A stretch of 64,000 nucleotides of DNA from Diphasiastrum complanatum (Eukaryota; Streptophyta; Lycopodiopsida; Lycopodiales; Lycopodiaceae). The position numbers and the translations under genes are program-made. The notes under the pieces are model-generated. The model did not search any database. It saw only the letters and a list, made by a program, of their open reading frames with translations, and had not been told where the DNA came from. The stretch lies in assembly GCA_029204225.1 (NCBI GenBank), contig CM055110.1, positions 35,937,239 through 36,001,238 on the forward strand, read 5' to 3'. Shown here in pieces: positions 43,317 to 54,421 of the stretch; position 1 is the first letter of the stretch; each line of letters begins with the position of its first letter.

Positions 43317-43329
43317 TGGTATCAGGGCC
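43317..43329 (+). promoter_or_regulatory. primer-binding site of G3'
   Basis: TGGTATCAGGGCC is initiator tRNA-Met type with one change, one base after the LTR. Confidence 0.8.
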
Positions 43330-43345
43330 AGTGAGAACTTGATAG

Positions 43346-44810
43346 AAAATAATGACGACGGTATTCCACAAGTCGTCGGGGCCGATACAACACAAGCCCC
43401 TATCAGTGCCAATGTACCAGCTACTCCCACAGATCTAACGATGGCATACCAGACTCTGGGAAAATACATCCTGGATGCGGTAGCGGCCAAAGCTATTCTA
43501 GAAAGCAGGGTACTACACCTGGCAACGAATAACACACAACTGCGAGCAGACCTCACCAAGCTGCAGCAAGAACTGATTTTAACGCACCAACATGAACAAG
43601 AAGGGCACCAGGAGATTCCAAGCTACAGCAGAAGGAGGATGGCCTCAACAAATATATCCAAAGCCTCTCTAAAGCACTGACAGAGGCCTCCACAAAGGTG
43701 CGGGAGCTTCAATCTAAAGCGTCCCAACGGCTTGCTCCCATCCAAATGCAACTAAACCTTTTGGAAGCAGAGAATATGCGCCTGGGGATGGAGGTCAAAG
43801 CCCTACAAGATGAAAAACTTGTCTGGTTAGCTCAACCTGCACCAGACTCAAGGCCACTTTCTCAATCAGAAATGAATCTTCTTCGGCATTAGGTGCAGGT
43901 TTATAGCCAAACCTTAAACAGTTACTAGGCAGAGTTCAACAAATATCGGACAAGCACAACTCACGAGCTCGCCCAGGCCAAGCAAGCCCTCAAGGCGTGC
44001 CAGAAATTCATGGACATGAAGGCCCAGCCCACCCCCATGGTAATTCCACCGCCATCGATTTTTGACACTGCACAAGCCAGTATCAGCCAATACCAAAGCC
44101 AGTAGGCAGCAGGGGGATTTAACCAAGATCAAGGGCAAACAGATATCATTTTCAGCTCAGACCATAAAGGACAAAGAACTGCAAGCATTACCCGCCCTCC
44201 AACCACAACCAAAGTGGCGTCAACAGTTGTTCAAAAGAGACCCTGCGGCCATCAAGGCCTACGTGACGAGTCCACAACAATTACGGGTGAATGCACACTT
44301 CATGCCATGTACACGAAGATCCAAATGGGCGGAATGGGACACCCCTCTGGACAAGATCACACTTCATAATTTTAATTGGCCGATCATATAGTCAAAATAT
44401 GGGTGGACTACGGATGTAGATGCCAGAAGGGCTCTCACCGCATTCGCAAACCATTATATCAATTGCCCTAATCCAACAGTCCGCGCGACAGCCACTTACG
44501 CCCGGGACTTAGAACATCTGATAGGGATTGAGACTAAATGGGACAATTTTCTCCCATCCGTATTCTTTGACGTTAATAAGGCGCTACCTTCAGACAAAGT
44601 CGAAGATCAGCTGCCAATCGCTTGTGTGTATTACCGAGTGCGCTTCCGGACGATCCAACACGCAGATTCCAAACATGGGTCGACCAAGATTGGCTGCGAG
44701 GAGTCCACAAGTCCCTTCACACGCCCAAAGACTTGAAGAAACTGGACCGCCTCAACTTTATGGAGGACGTCACCACCTAACTGATCCAGCAAAGGCAGGC
44801 AAATAAAACG
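43346..44810 (+). pseudogene. gag: gypsy gag with coiled coil (G3')
   Basis: Successive frames (to 43680, 43698-43892, 44062-44391, then 44400-44806) form one Gag-like reading with several shifts. The N-terminal half is strongly helical: SRVLHLATNNTQLRADLTKL and LQSKASQRLAPIQMQLNLLE look like a coiled coil. The second half has KWRQQLFKRDP and ALTAFANHYINCPNPTVRA. It ends LKKLDRLNFMEDVTT. I assign it to Gag by position after the PBS; no knuckle is present before the LTR at 44866 interrupts. Confidence 0.6.
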
Positions 44811-44865
44811 CTATACTAAATCGGCAGAGTGTCGAGGGACCGACACTACTTCAGGCTGTGGGTCC

Positions 44866-45612
44866 TGTTGGGGGTATTCCCAACAAAGTGTAAATAGATA
44901 AAATCATTGAATAAAATGTGTTGCGAGGGCATGGCATCCTACGTGTATAAGCCCATGGCCCAATGAGCACGCAAGTGAAGTTGCAAATAAAATAATAGAC
45001 TTGCGGCCTTTGTAATCAAAATAAAATTTGAGGCCCAAAGTCAATTCTAAACTTAGAGTTTACTTTTTAGAGTTGGGTCCAATTTTGGACTCACATGAAT
45101 CTTGTGATTGCCAATGTACTTTTTGTGGACCCTTGGATCAAGTTGGGTCCAAGATGAATGGATAGGATCAATGTGAATATTAGCCAATAGGATTGAGGGG
45201 CAAGGGCCTTCCCCATTTTATAAAAAGCACCATTTTTACACTATTTTCATGCTTAATAGAGAGGACAAGACTTGCTTGTTATTTTCATTTCCCATGCTTT
45301 TTGGTTATGCTAGTTAAGGTTTTTTCATAAGCAATGACATTGAGCATTTGAGCTAACCTCCATCTCATCTCTCTATCTTTCTCTCTTCTCTTCTCTCTTT
45401 CTCTCCTTTTCTATCCCTTCCCTTCACCCAAATCATGATGAATGTTAGTGTAGAGGAGTAGAATTAAGGGAGAGTAGTGTTAGTGGTGAATAGAGTTAGG
45501 GAGGAAGTAGGAAACTAACTAAATTTAGCATCTATGCATAGTTAGATACCTATCCAGTGATCTAACCCTTGTTGACAGGCATGAGGGCTATATTATGCAA
45601 GATCTTTGAACC
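44866..45612 (+). repeat. diverged LTR related to G2
   Basis: It starts TGTTGGGGGTATTCC. It shares with the G2 LTR, in order, AAGCCCATGGCCCAATGAGC-like sequence, AGTTGCAAATAAA, AGTTGGGTCC, CTCACATGAATC and a TTGGATCAAG block, then a CT-rich tract near 45370-45420. No gypsy interior adjoins it, so it is a solo LTR. The right limit is set where copia RT homology begins. Confidence 0.6.
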
Positions 45613-46340
45613 TACATACTTTGCAGGAGTGAGTAGCTATTTGCTGAAGTAAACGCAGACATCTCGAAACATTTCGAGATCGTGAATCTAGGAGAAGCCA
45701 GGTGTTACCTAGGCTTACAAATTGAAAGGGACTATGAGGGAGGTAAGTTATACCTTCGCCAGTCTAGATACACCCAGAAGGTCCTAGAGGACTTTGGGAT
45801 GTTGAATTACAAAAGAGCAAACACTCCAATGCTTGCAGGGACGGTGCTGACGAATGATGACTGTCCAAAGACTGAGGAAGAGAGAGAGCAGATGCATCTC
45901 ACACCTTACAAAAAGCTGATAGGATCACTGATGTACCTTGTTGACAACACACGTCCTAATATTACTTATCCAATATTCAGGATGAGCCAATTCTGCACGA
46001 ATCCAAGTTCCACACATTGGAAGATTGCAAAACGAATTTTGCCTCTGGACGAATTGGGCGAAACAAGGAACGAGCCCCTGGACAACACCTCTGCAATACA
46101 CCTAACGAAAGATCTCGTGTTCCATTTTAGAATGAAACACATTGCGATCAAGTACCACTTGATCAGGGATCCAATTGAAAAGAAGATACTGCAGACCACC
46201 TTCATCGGAATGAAAGACATAGTTGTTGATATCTTCACTAAAGCCTTGAACAAAGGACTCTTTGAGAGACAAAGGAGCAGTCTCGGGATCGTAAAGCTAT
46301 CATGCTTTGAGAGGGAGCTGAAGAACCGAAATGTTTCTTA
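45613..46340 (+). pseudogene. copia A-family RT thumb and RNase H (B)
   Basis: The 290-codon frame starts at NLGEARCYLGLQIERDYEGG, nearly identical to 8092-8150. After RMSQFCTNPSSTHWKIAKRI it jumps from LP to LDELGETRNEP, so about 80 residues holding the RNase H catalytic start are deleted. It ends VVDIFTKALNKGLFERQRSS. The frame stays open into the following repeat region and stops at 46552. Confidence 0.88.
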
Positions 46341-46384
46341 CTACAAAGCCTTGCTAGCTTTCAACCCTCAGCCTGACGAAGATG

Positions 46385-46530
46385 TTCACGAACACGAAAG
46401 TCAACAGACACGAAGCACAAAAAGTTTTGCGAACACGAAAGTCAAAGGAAACAAAGACAAATGGTTTGCGAACACGAAAGTCAAAGCAGACGAAGACGAG
46501 CGATTTGCGAACACGAAAGATTCACGAACG
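46385..46530 (+). repeat. short tandem repeats (GCGAACACGAAAGTCAA type)
   Basis: GAACACGAAAG occurs at about 46390, 46433, 46469 and 46508, with spacings near 40 bp. They encode repeated FANTKVK in the frame of the upstream pol. A shorter version occurs in the A LTR near 5120. Confidence 0.8.
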
Positions 46531-47300
46531 AGAATCTTTTGCGGTCCAGTATGAGAGAAACAAATGACCAAAATGAAACCAACGACAGAAACAAAACCTT
46601 CTCCTACCCTCCATGCTCCAAAGAGTACCAGAGAGATCATGCAAGTACCCAAAAGTACAGATATCTGACCTGATGATATGACGTCAACTGATACATTTTA
46701 GGTCATGGCTAATCTTCCACTCTTGTAATTCTCTGATTAGTTGTAGATGCTTAATCACCCTAATTAGAACGACCATACTTACTGGATGATACTTGACATA
46801 TAGATCAGCAGAATACACATACAGTGTAATGAAGTAGTCTGATGCTAGTAAGCAAACAAGACAAAATATAGACAACAAGTCCGAGCCTGCGTGCGAGACG
46901 AGCTCTGTGATCAGGATCCATAGAGATCCAACTATTCGTTAGTAAAACGATATGATTACTAGTGAGAGAACCTGTTTCTCCCACGCCAATGCACTGCATG
47001 GATTTGCATGCAGTGCTTGAAGAAATCAGAGGAAGATCAATATAGATAATTTCTCTTGTTGTGTCTGATCTCGAATGCAAATGCATCTGCTGTTATTCGT
47101 ATGTCTGAGTTTTCTTGTTCATTTTAATTTCGCACCTTGGTTGAAACTATGTTGAATGCTGCATTGATTTTATAAACGTAGATCGGCAGTGCCTAACTAC
47201 ATTCTGGAGGATTGTAGGAGTGATTCAGTTGGCAGTGTCCAGGCATCTGAACTCCATCCGAGTCACAAGAGGATCGTGGTTCCTTCACGAAAGCTTTGTG
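46520..47300 (+). repeat. 3' LTR of copia B (A family)
   Basis: It is collinear with the 5' LTR of copia A (5140-5950): AACGAGAATCTTTTGCG, TCCAAAGAGTACCAG, AAAAGTACAGATATCTGACC, GATCAGGATCCATAGAGATC and the CTCCATCCGAGT end. The right end merges into the Helitron remnant near 47300. Confidence 0.82.
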
Positions 47301-47325
47301 ATACCGATTCTCATCAATTTGGGCA
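47301..47325 (+). pseudogene. left stump of the Helitron Rep fragment
   Basis: These bases end in GGGCA, the target duplication of copia D. The frame reads ..HQFG, continuing at 56909 as GHIIGRLHVVEF. It is too short to judge alone; the link rests on the target duplication. Confidence 0.45.
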
Positions 47326-47884
47326 TCTGAAAAATATAGATCCAAAACACACTTGATGGATGCTAGGTCTTGCGCCAATTTGGAGTGCACATCTAGATTT
47401 ATCTACAACATAGAAATCATCATTTTACACATGCTAGAATTGCATAAATCACTAAAATCTGATCATAAACATAAAAGTACAATAAGGTATTGTCCTTGGT
47501 CATACAAATATTATCATCCTATTGTCTTTCACACGTGCGAAAGCAAGGTCAACAATAAAATCAACATTCTACACATAGAAAACCAAGATATCATGAGAAA
47601 TACACATGGGATGGACATAGAATTAAAATAGATGAATTCTTCACATGAAATGAAAATACAATTATATGTTATCCACGTGGAAGTTCTAGTCTAGATGCAA
47701 TGTATGAAATCTAGCCAATTAGAATGGGTACAAATCCAAAAACATTCATTTATATGCTTTTCAAAAATAGTAAGAATACTATTTAGGCCTCTATAGACAA
47801 AAATAAACCTATCTCTACGTTGATATTTCACTTTGGCCTCAAAATTGCCAAATAAACAGTCAAACTAGTTGACAATTTTTCACG
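47326..47884 (-). repeat. 3' LTR of copia D (559 bp)
   Basis: It is homologous to 56267-56908; it lacks about 100 bp present there (56605-56715). On the minus strand it follows purine-rich GAAGAGGGAG. Confidence 0.88.
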
Positions 47885-48104
47885 CTCCCTCTTCAACTAG
47901 TTTTAGCATAGATTTAGATAGAACTACAAGTGAGGTTCTATGACTCATAAACAAGTCTTTTCTTAATGCTTTGGTGAAAATATCAGCCACACACTCCCTT
48001 GATGAGACATGTTGAAGCTCCACTTCCTTTGCCATGACTTGTTCTCTCACAAAATGATAAGCCATTTCAATATGCTTGCTCTTTGCATAGTTTTCACCAC
48101 ACAA
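47885..48104 (-). pseudogene. copia RNase H C-terminus (D)
   Basis: SKHIEMAYHFVREQVMAKEV and ECVADIFTKALRKDLF are the last conserved blocks of copia RNase H. The tail MLKLVEEGA runs directly into the polypurine tract. Upstream it adjoins repeat A at 48103 instead of the rest of RNase H. Confidence 0.88.
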
Positions 48105-48490
48105 CTTTGATCCATCTTAAGAATGATCTCTATCCTAAGTATAGACCTCCATCTATGGTTTTATGGTAACTTTCATAATTGATACACCTTGGATGCTTCA
48201 CTATTTCTTACATCAATTTCACATATCAAGATGTAACTAGAACATGAAGAACCAAATAGAATAAAAATGAAATGATTCCTCCATGCTTCCAACTTTGAAA
48301 TCTTTGCAAAATAATAGCAAACAAATAGCAAATGTGAGTAACCAACCAATTATTGCATGTCTCCTCCATCTTTTCCTTCCTTGATATGCCATCAAGAAAA
48401 TCCATGAATGAACCTCAGCCTCCATCTCCATCTTGTCATAAGACACATCAACCCTTGATGACTTGACCATGAATGACATAATGAGCCTCC
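48103..48490 (-). repeat. dispersed repeat A, copy 2
   Basis: Counterpart of 31241-31658. Minus-strand frames here (48237-48479) are hydrophobic but match nothing I know. It adjoins RNase H on the left, and on the right a segment (48491-48670) reading SSIVLHRFDIGFVLAFLAGF. Confidence 0.8.
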
Positions 48491-48674
48491 TTTAGCTTCA
48501 TTTCCAGCAACAAAACCAGCCAAGAATGCTAGTACAAATCCAATATCAAAACGATGCAAAACAATGGAACTAGTTTCACCATATCTTGACAATTTGCACA
48601 CATTCACATGAGATTGCTCAAACATGAGATAGAACAAGTAAAGTAAACTTGAAAAATACTTCCTTGCTGATACT
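48491..48674 (-). other. copia D interior remnant
   Basis: The minus-strand translation SSIVLHRFDIGFVLAFLAGF corresponds to plus-strand sequence after the copia F protease (31190-31235, AGCATTGTTTTGATGTTGGA). It is probably the end of a Gag-protease frame. Orientation relative to repeat A differs between the two loci. Confidence 0.5.
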
Positions 48675-49741
48675 TGTTGGAAATTAAGCCCACAGTTGCC
48701 TCCTTGGTGAATGACTAATTTCTATTTCATGATTCTTCCTGCATGTTTATTGATCATTGATCTAGGGTCAGGTGAAACCAACTTTGGTTCTAATTCTACT
48801 CATCTGATACCTGCAGGAATTGCAAACTTAGACAGCCAATTTATTTGAAGAACGTCTACAATGGGCTTCCAGCTGATCTCCAGCAAAGGGTAACCAATCC
48901 TGTCAAGTTCAATAACTTGAAGTCATTAAAGACTTGGCCATCTTCAAGGACTTCCACAAAATTAGCATTTAGAACAAGTCTGCAGAAATAAATTACTTTC
49001 GTGACAGTCTGCAAAAATACTCAAAAAGTGTTGCGACAATTTGTAGAAATGAACTATGTTTTCAACAACTTTGGCTTTTTTGCATTTTCCTGAAATGGGA
49101 CACTTGCATAGTTCAAATATTTAACTTGTGCAATTCAAAAGTTGAACTATTTTTAACACCTTCAACTTTTTTGCATTTTCTCGAAAAATGCGAACGAGAG
49201 AAAATTTCTGAAGGTTGTCTATTTTCATAAGTTAAACTATTTCAAGGGCACCTTCATCTTTTTAAGGGCACCTTCGACTTTTTTGCAAAATCTCAAAGAG
49301 AGAGAAAATGCCGAAGGTCATCTATTTTGAACGAGGAACGTTCCAGTCACTTCCCGAAGTTTGCGAAGTGAGAGAAAACCACTTCACGTAAAATGCGAAG
49401 TGAGAGAAAATGCGACGTCCTCGTCCACGTCAACATTCCTGATTTGTTGACCATATATGTATACTATGTATAGTTGTCACAAAAGCCATATACTTTCAAG
49501 TACAACGGCTTTCCTAATTAGGTGACAAGCAGTCAATATAATTAATACACGGATGAAATCTATAAATAGATCGTCCAAGCACAGATTAGTGGTTGCTTCG
49601 TCCATGAACCGCATTATTTGAGCCTCCTAATTATGTCATCAATTTTGGTTGTAATTGCTATTTTGTATTGTGCTTCAGTGTAATATAGCAGCAGCTTGCT
49701 TTTGTCTGTGTACAACGTAGATGAATGCTTGTTATGATTGA
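48675..49741 (+). repeat. solo LTR of the copia H family
   Basis: It starts TGTTGGAAATTAAG. From 49250 it is collinear with 9866-10345: GCACCTTCGA, GAAGTGAGAGAAAACCACTT, GACGTCCTCGTCC, TATAAATAGATC, AATATAGCAGCA. The flanks ATACT (48670-48674) and ATACT (49742-49746) may be a target duplication, but the LTR would then end in GA and not CA. Several CACCTTC(A/G)ACTTTTT repeats lie at 49170-49280. Confidence 0.7.
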
Positions 49742-49976
49742 ATACTTTTCTCTCTTTCTAGCTGCAAATCCTAGCACCTAGAATGTTGATTTCTTGATCA
49801 CAATAAATCTAAACACAATATGATGAGCTTTTGCTAACACCTAAGATTGAAACACACTCTTGAAAAGTACAGAAACATGAAAATCAAGAGATCCTATCAA
49901 ATTTAGGGTTTCTCCAAAAATGCAAAATATTGAATCAAGCAAAATCTATATGCAAAAGCTAGAATCTTGATATAAC

Positions 49977-50249
49977 ACTTAGAATTTGCTTTGCACAGGA
50001 ACATAGATCATGCTACACAGTAACACAGATTGAAAACACTTTCACAGCAAGCTCACATAGCAACTGTAATTCTCAAAATAAAATTATACTGTACATATAG
50101 TTGTTCACTCAGACAACCCATACATGACCCAAGTTGCCGTTGGCGGGACGTGTGTCCCATTGACTTGCCTCATGGCGAGGCCAACTGATCCTTATCCACT
50201 GATAGGACTCACAGTACAGTAACACAATCATTCTACTTTAATTCTACCT
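49977..50249 (-). repeat. 3' LTR of copia E
   Basis: 273 bp, bounded by the target duplication on the left and the polypurine tract on the right. Confidence 0.9.
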
Positions 50250-50265
50250 CTCTCCCTTAAAGTAG
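50250..50265 (-). promoter_or_regulatory. polypurine tract of copia E
   Basis: Minus strand reads TTTAAGGGAGAG directly before the LTR start AGGTAGAATT. Confidence 0.8.
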
Positions 50266-50289
50266 AGTCTAATTTTTATACAGTCATAT

Positions 50290-50946
50290 ACATAGCTTTA
50301 AAGTCAACAAACTTTAAGTACAGAAAGTTTTGATCTAAACTTATCAAACTTTTTTCCAGTAAGTGGCTTAGTGAATATCAGCTAGTTATTCTTCTGTGCT
50401 ACAATGAACAACATGAATTTCATGACTCAGAAGCTTCTCACGCATAAAGTGATATTGAATCTCAATGTGTTTAGTTCTCGCATGGAACACTGGAATTTTT
50501 GCTAGCTGAATGCCACTCTGACTGTCGCTATGTAAAGTCGTGGGATTTTTCTGCTTCATGCCAATTTCTTCCAAGATTTGTCTCAACCATATAGCTTCAT
50601 GTGATGCACTACACATTGCCTTATACTCTGCTTCTGTGCTGGAAAGAGCAAATGTACTTTGCTTCTTACTGGACCAAGAAAAGCAACTACCACAAAACTG
50701 GAATACATACCCTATGGTGGATCTACGATCATCATAGTCACCTCCCCAATCTGCATCCACATGGCCACACAACTCAGGTAAGCCATCATGCTTCTTGTAA
50801 ATCAAGCCATATTCTGAAGTGCCTTTCACATAATGCAAAATGCGTTTAGCTACTTTCCAATGCATTTCCGTAGGTGCTGCCATAAACTGACTTACAATGC
50901 CAACAACATAGCATATATCTGGTCTAGTCGTGGTAAGGTAAATCAA
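50290..50946 (-). pseudogene. copia RNase H (E)
   Basis: LVGSLIYLTTTRPDICYVVG closes the RT. RNase H follows with CGHVDADWGGDYDDRRSTIG (first catalytic Asp), ALSSTEAEYKAM (Glu), LHSDSQSGIQLAK (Asp) and HIEIQYHFMREKL. A TAA at 50386 replaces a Gln codon just before LADIFTK, which continues to about 50300. Otherwise complete. Confidence 0.92.
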
Positions 50947-51789
50947 GCTCCCTACTAACTATCTATACAGCATAGCATCAAATGACTGTGACTCATCAAG
51001 CTTAGAAAGCTTTTTACCTGGTTCAATAGGAGTGTTTACTGGTTTGCAATCCTGCAACCTAAACCTGTGCAGCAACTCTTTGACATACTTCACCTGTGTT
51101 AAACCCACTTCATGTCCTTTTTGCCACACTTCTACTCCAAGGCAGTAATGCATCAAGCTGAGATCTGTCATCTCGAATTGTTTCATGAGGTCTTTCTTGA
51201 TCATGTCTATCATCTCTTGATTATTTCCCGTAGTAATCAGGTCATCAACATAAAGAGCAATCAAAGCAACCATACCATCAAAGCATAAGACATATAGATT
51301 TGGATCAGACTGTGTTCTCACCATCCCCTTTGAACGAAAGTAGGCATCAATCCTGCCATACCACGCACGTGGTGCTTGTTTAAGACCATAAAGCGCTTTC
51401 TTCAAGCGACATACTTTATTTTCATGTCCCTTTGCTACAAAGCCTTCAGATTGATCCATGAACACTTCTTCTTCTAACTCACCATTTAGAAAAGTAGATT
51501 TCACATCCATCTGATGCAAAGGCCAACCAAAATGTGAAGCTAAAGCAATTAGTAGACGTAGAGTATTCCACTTACAAACCGGTGCAAAGGTCTCCTCATA
51601 GTCGATGCCTTTATTTTGTGCATACCCTTTGATCACCAATCTTGCTTTGTGCTTTGTTATACTTCCATCTACATGGTACTTAGTCCTGTATACCCATTTG
51701 CAACCAATGGGTTTCTTGCCAACTGGTGGTTCTACTAAGTCCCATGTGCTATGCTTGACTCCATCTCCTCTCCCATGGCCTTGACCCAA
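50947..51789 (-). pseudogene. pol: copia reverse transcriptase (E)
   Basis: A full RVT_2 domain: STWDLVEPPVGKKPIGCKWV, KARLVIKGYAQNKGIDYEET, DVKSTFLNGELEEEVFMDQ, LKKALYGLKQAPRAWY and the intact active site ALYVDDLITTG. The thumb has LMHYCLGVEVW and PVNTPIEPG. A single TAG at 50959, where copia elements have Gln (YRQLVGSL), ends the frame. The 5' end overlaps the previous frame by a short shift at 51735-51789. Confidence 0.93.
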
Positions 51790-52610
51790 ATGTCATCATC
51801 CTTCGCTTCACCATAAGTCGAAGGTTCTTTGCTTTGAATAATGCTAGATAAGAGAGCATAATTTGCTTCATACCTTTCAGGTAGTGTTTTCTCTCTTGTT
51901 GATCTTCGTAGCTCTCCCTGGTAGGATGATCCTAAAAAGTCATCTATGTCGCGGCTCTCCAACAATCTCTCAAACCACTTAGGGAGCTTCCTGTCAGGTG
52001 ATCGGCTTCCTGGTGAAAATGTATCCCACGGTACATCCTTCTCCTTGCGTTTGTCACCTGCAACTTCAATCCTTCTTGCACCAAAAGGTCTGTCCCTACC
52101 TCTCCAACCTGTTTCTTGAGGTTGAGTAGTAGTATCTTGAGATGTATCCTCATGTTCATCACTAAGAAGGTCAATGAATGGATCATCATCAGGTGGTATC
52201 CTCACTATACCATCTTTCCCAGTGGATGTGTCTATCTTCTCAGCATCCTCGTCTTCATACATCTTGGTTTCATCAAAGATAACATCACGGCTTATATGGA
52301 TTTTTTTTTCCACTAGATCAAAACATCTATAGCCCTTCACATGATCATCATATCCTAGGAATATGCACTTGATAGCTTTTACATCAAGTTTACGTCTCTC
52401 TTCCTTAGGAATGTGTACAAAGGCCTTACATCCAAAGATTCGCAAGTGGTTCACCTTTGGCTTCTTCTTCGTGGATGCTTCCTCAGGTGTTATCTTTGTT
52501 ATGGCAATGGTAGGACTTCTATTTTGAAGATAGACCGTCGTGCTACATGCTTCTGACCAAAAATCTCTTAGTAGTTTTATCTCAGCTAGCATAGATCTCG
52601 CACTTTCCAC
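51735..52610 (-). pseudogene. copia integrase C-terminal part and linker (E)
   Basis: ESARSMLAEIKLLRDFWSEA, TVYLQNRSPT, LRIFGCKAFVHIPKEERRKL and CIFLGYDDHVKGYRCFD are the integrase C-terminal blocks. Then comes the acidic linker with Asp/Thr/Pro-rich sequence and RSTREKTLPERYEANYALLS before RT. The NGVDEHKNRT motif just upstream (52605-52660) keeps the catalytic Glu. Confidence 0.9.
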
Positions 52611-52633
52611 AATTGTACGATTCTTGTGCTCAT

Positions 52634-53140
52634 CTACACCATTGAGAGTAGGAGTATGAGCTTGCGTAAATTGTCTTTTAATCCCACATTGATCACAAAG
52701 ATCATTGAAGTCATTAGACTTGTCTCACCTTCACTATTTGATCTTAGGACTTTGATCTTCCTACCTGTCTGATTTTCGACCAATGCTTTGAAGCTCTTGA
52801 AGTTATCAAATGCATCTGATTTCTTCTTGAAGAAGTAGATCCACGTCTTACGTGACATATCATCAATAAAGGTCATGAAATAGAAGGCTTTACCTAAGGA
52901 CATGGTCCTCATAGGCCCGCATAAATCTGTGTGGATTGAATCCAGGATGTTCTTTGCTCTTGCAACACTCCCTTTATTGAACTTCTCTCGATGCTGCTTC
53001 CCATATACACGAGATTCGCACATCGATTTCAAGTGATCTTCTATGGTAGGCAATCCTATTACCATCTCCAATTTTCTCATCAAACTGAGGCTTCCCAAGT
53101 TCAAGTGACCAAGCCTCTTATGCCACAACTTAGTTTGCAA
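52634..53140 (-). pseudogene. copia integrase core (E)
   Basis: LWHKRLGHLNLGSL carries the HH of the zinc site; the Cys pair reads CESRVYGKQH, so one Cys is Arg. DSIHTDLCGPMRTMSLGKAF holds the first catalytic Asp. The second, normally LRSDNGGE, reads LRSNSEGE, so the Asp is Asn. A frameshift near 52735 disrupts the end of this stretch. Strand transfer activity is not expected. Confidence 0.9.
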
Positions 53141-53164
53141 TGGAATGGACGATACAAGTCCATG

Positions 53165-53650
53165 TTATCCCTTAATTGTAGCATTCAACCTGTACAATTT
53201 TGTATTGGGCTCTCTTACTCCATCCGCAATAACTTTGAACTTTTGGTTCACATCCTTCACAAAGCAACGATCATGGGAAATTTCTACTTTCAACTTTTGA
53301 TCAATAATGACTCCAACAAAAAGTAGATTTTTCTTCAAACTTGGTATGTAAAGTACCTCCCTGATCATCCTACTTTTGCCATCAGGTAGTTGGATTGAAA
53401 CGGTGCCTATCCCCTTGAATCTTGCACCCCTCACCATTTGCTTGTGAAACAGATGTTCCATTATCGACACTTTCAAGCTACTGAACCAATTCTTGTTACC
53501 TATCATGTGCCTTGTGGCTCCTGAGTCAATATACCATGCTTGATCATCTTGATTAGATGACAATGCAGATATGAAGATGCTAGGGTCTTCAATCTCACCC
53601 TCATCGACAAGGTTACCTACTTGTTTTGGTTTTCCCTTGCCTTGTTCCAC
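53165..53650 (-). pseudogene. copia protease (E)
   Basis: WYIDSGATRHMIGNKNWF has the intact catalytic Asp of copia proteases; REVLYIPSLKKNLLFVGVII is the second conserved block. The frame begins just after the zinc knuckle and ends at a stop 25 bp before integrase. All key residues are kept. Confidence 0.92.
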
Positions 53651-53662
53651 CAGGAATTTGTG

Positions 53663-53704
53663 ACATTCACTCTTCCAATGGCCCTTTTTACCACAATGGA
53701 AGCA
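53663..53704 (-). pseudogene. CCHC zinc knuckle (E)
   Basis: CFHCGKKGHWKSEC is a perfect CX2CX4HX4C knuckle, in frame with the protease and one base out of frame with the preceding Gag. Confidence 0.92.
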
Positions 53705-53724
53705 CTTGTCTTTCTTCTTAGTTT

Positions 53725-54421
53725 TTAGGAAGATCCCTCATCCTCTTGAGACTTGGCAAATTGCTGTTTAGACTTCTTCTTGCCCTTGCCCTTGCCCTTG
53801 TCTTGTTTTTGGCGTGTCGCAAGTGCCTGATCGTCAGTATTTTGATGTCTAGCTTTCACCATTTCTCGTCGTTGCTCTTCCTGCATCAAGATTCTTGTGA
53901 GCTCGTCAAAGGTTGGCAATATTTCTCTTGATGCTATTCCACTCACAAAAATCTGATAGGGTTTTGCAATGCCACACAATGCATTGTGCACCAGCTCCAC
54001 ATCACGTATGTGCTCACCAACAGAATGCAGTTCATCTCTCATTGTCTTGATTCTGGTCATGTACGTCTGAATGTGCTCTCCTTGCTCCATGCGGGCACTA
54101 TTCAACTTTGACTTCAAAAAATGATTCTTGACGGATTTGACGTCTCGAACTGCATGCATGTCTATGTATAACAGCATCACAAATGTGGGTAATGATGTGA
54201 TCCTTCATTGACAAGTTAATGAAGGTCAAAGCTTTCCTCATCTTTTTGTCGAACACTTTGATATTTGTTTCATTTGGCGGCCTTGTCTCATCACTTGTGA
54301 TGACTTCCCACACATCTTTCTCCATCAGTATGTTTTTCATTTTGAATTTCCACACTGCATAGTTGGAAATCCCGTCCAATTTGCTACTTTCACTCAAAAT
54401 GGACTCTCCCATGTTTGCCAT
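53725..54421 (-). pseudogene. gag: copia gag (E)
   Basis: ATG at 54421 opens MANMGESILSESSKLDGISN, then YAVWKFKMKNILMEKDVWEV (DUF4219-like) and KALTFINLSMKDHIITHI. A shift near 54150 leads to the UBN2 part: NHFLKSKLNSARMEQGEHIQ, LCGIAKPYQIFVSGIASREI, LTRILMQEEQRRE, and a Lys/Gly-rich tail. A complete capsid reading, split into two frames. Confidence 0.92.

Noticed and set aside
49020-49280. Regular CACCTTC repeats as a CRISPR-like array
   Set aside because: Units are imperfect and irregularly spaced inside an LTR of a plant element; CRISPR arrays are prokaryotic.
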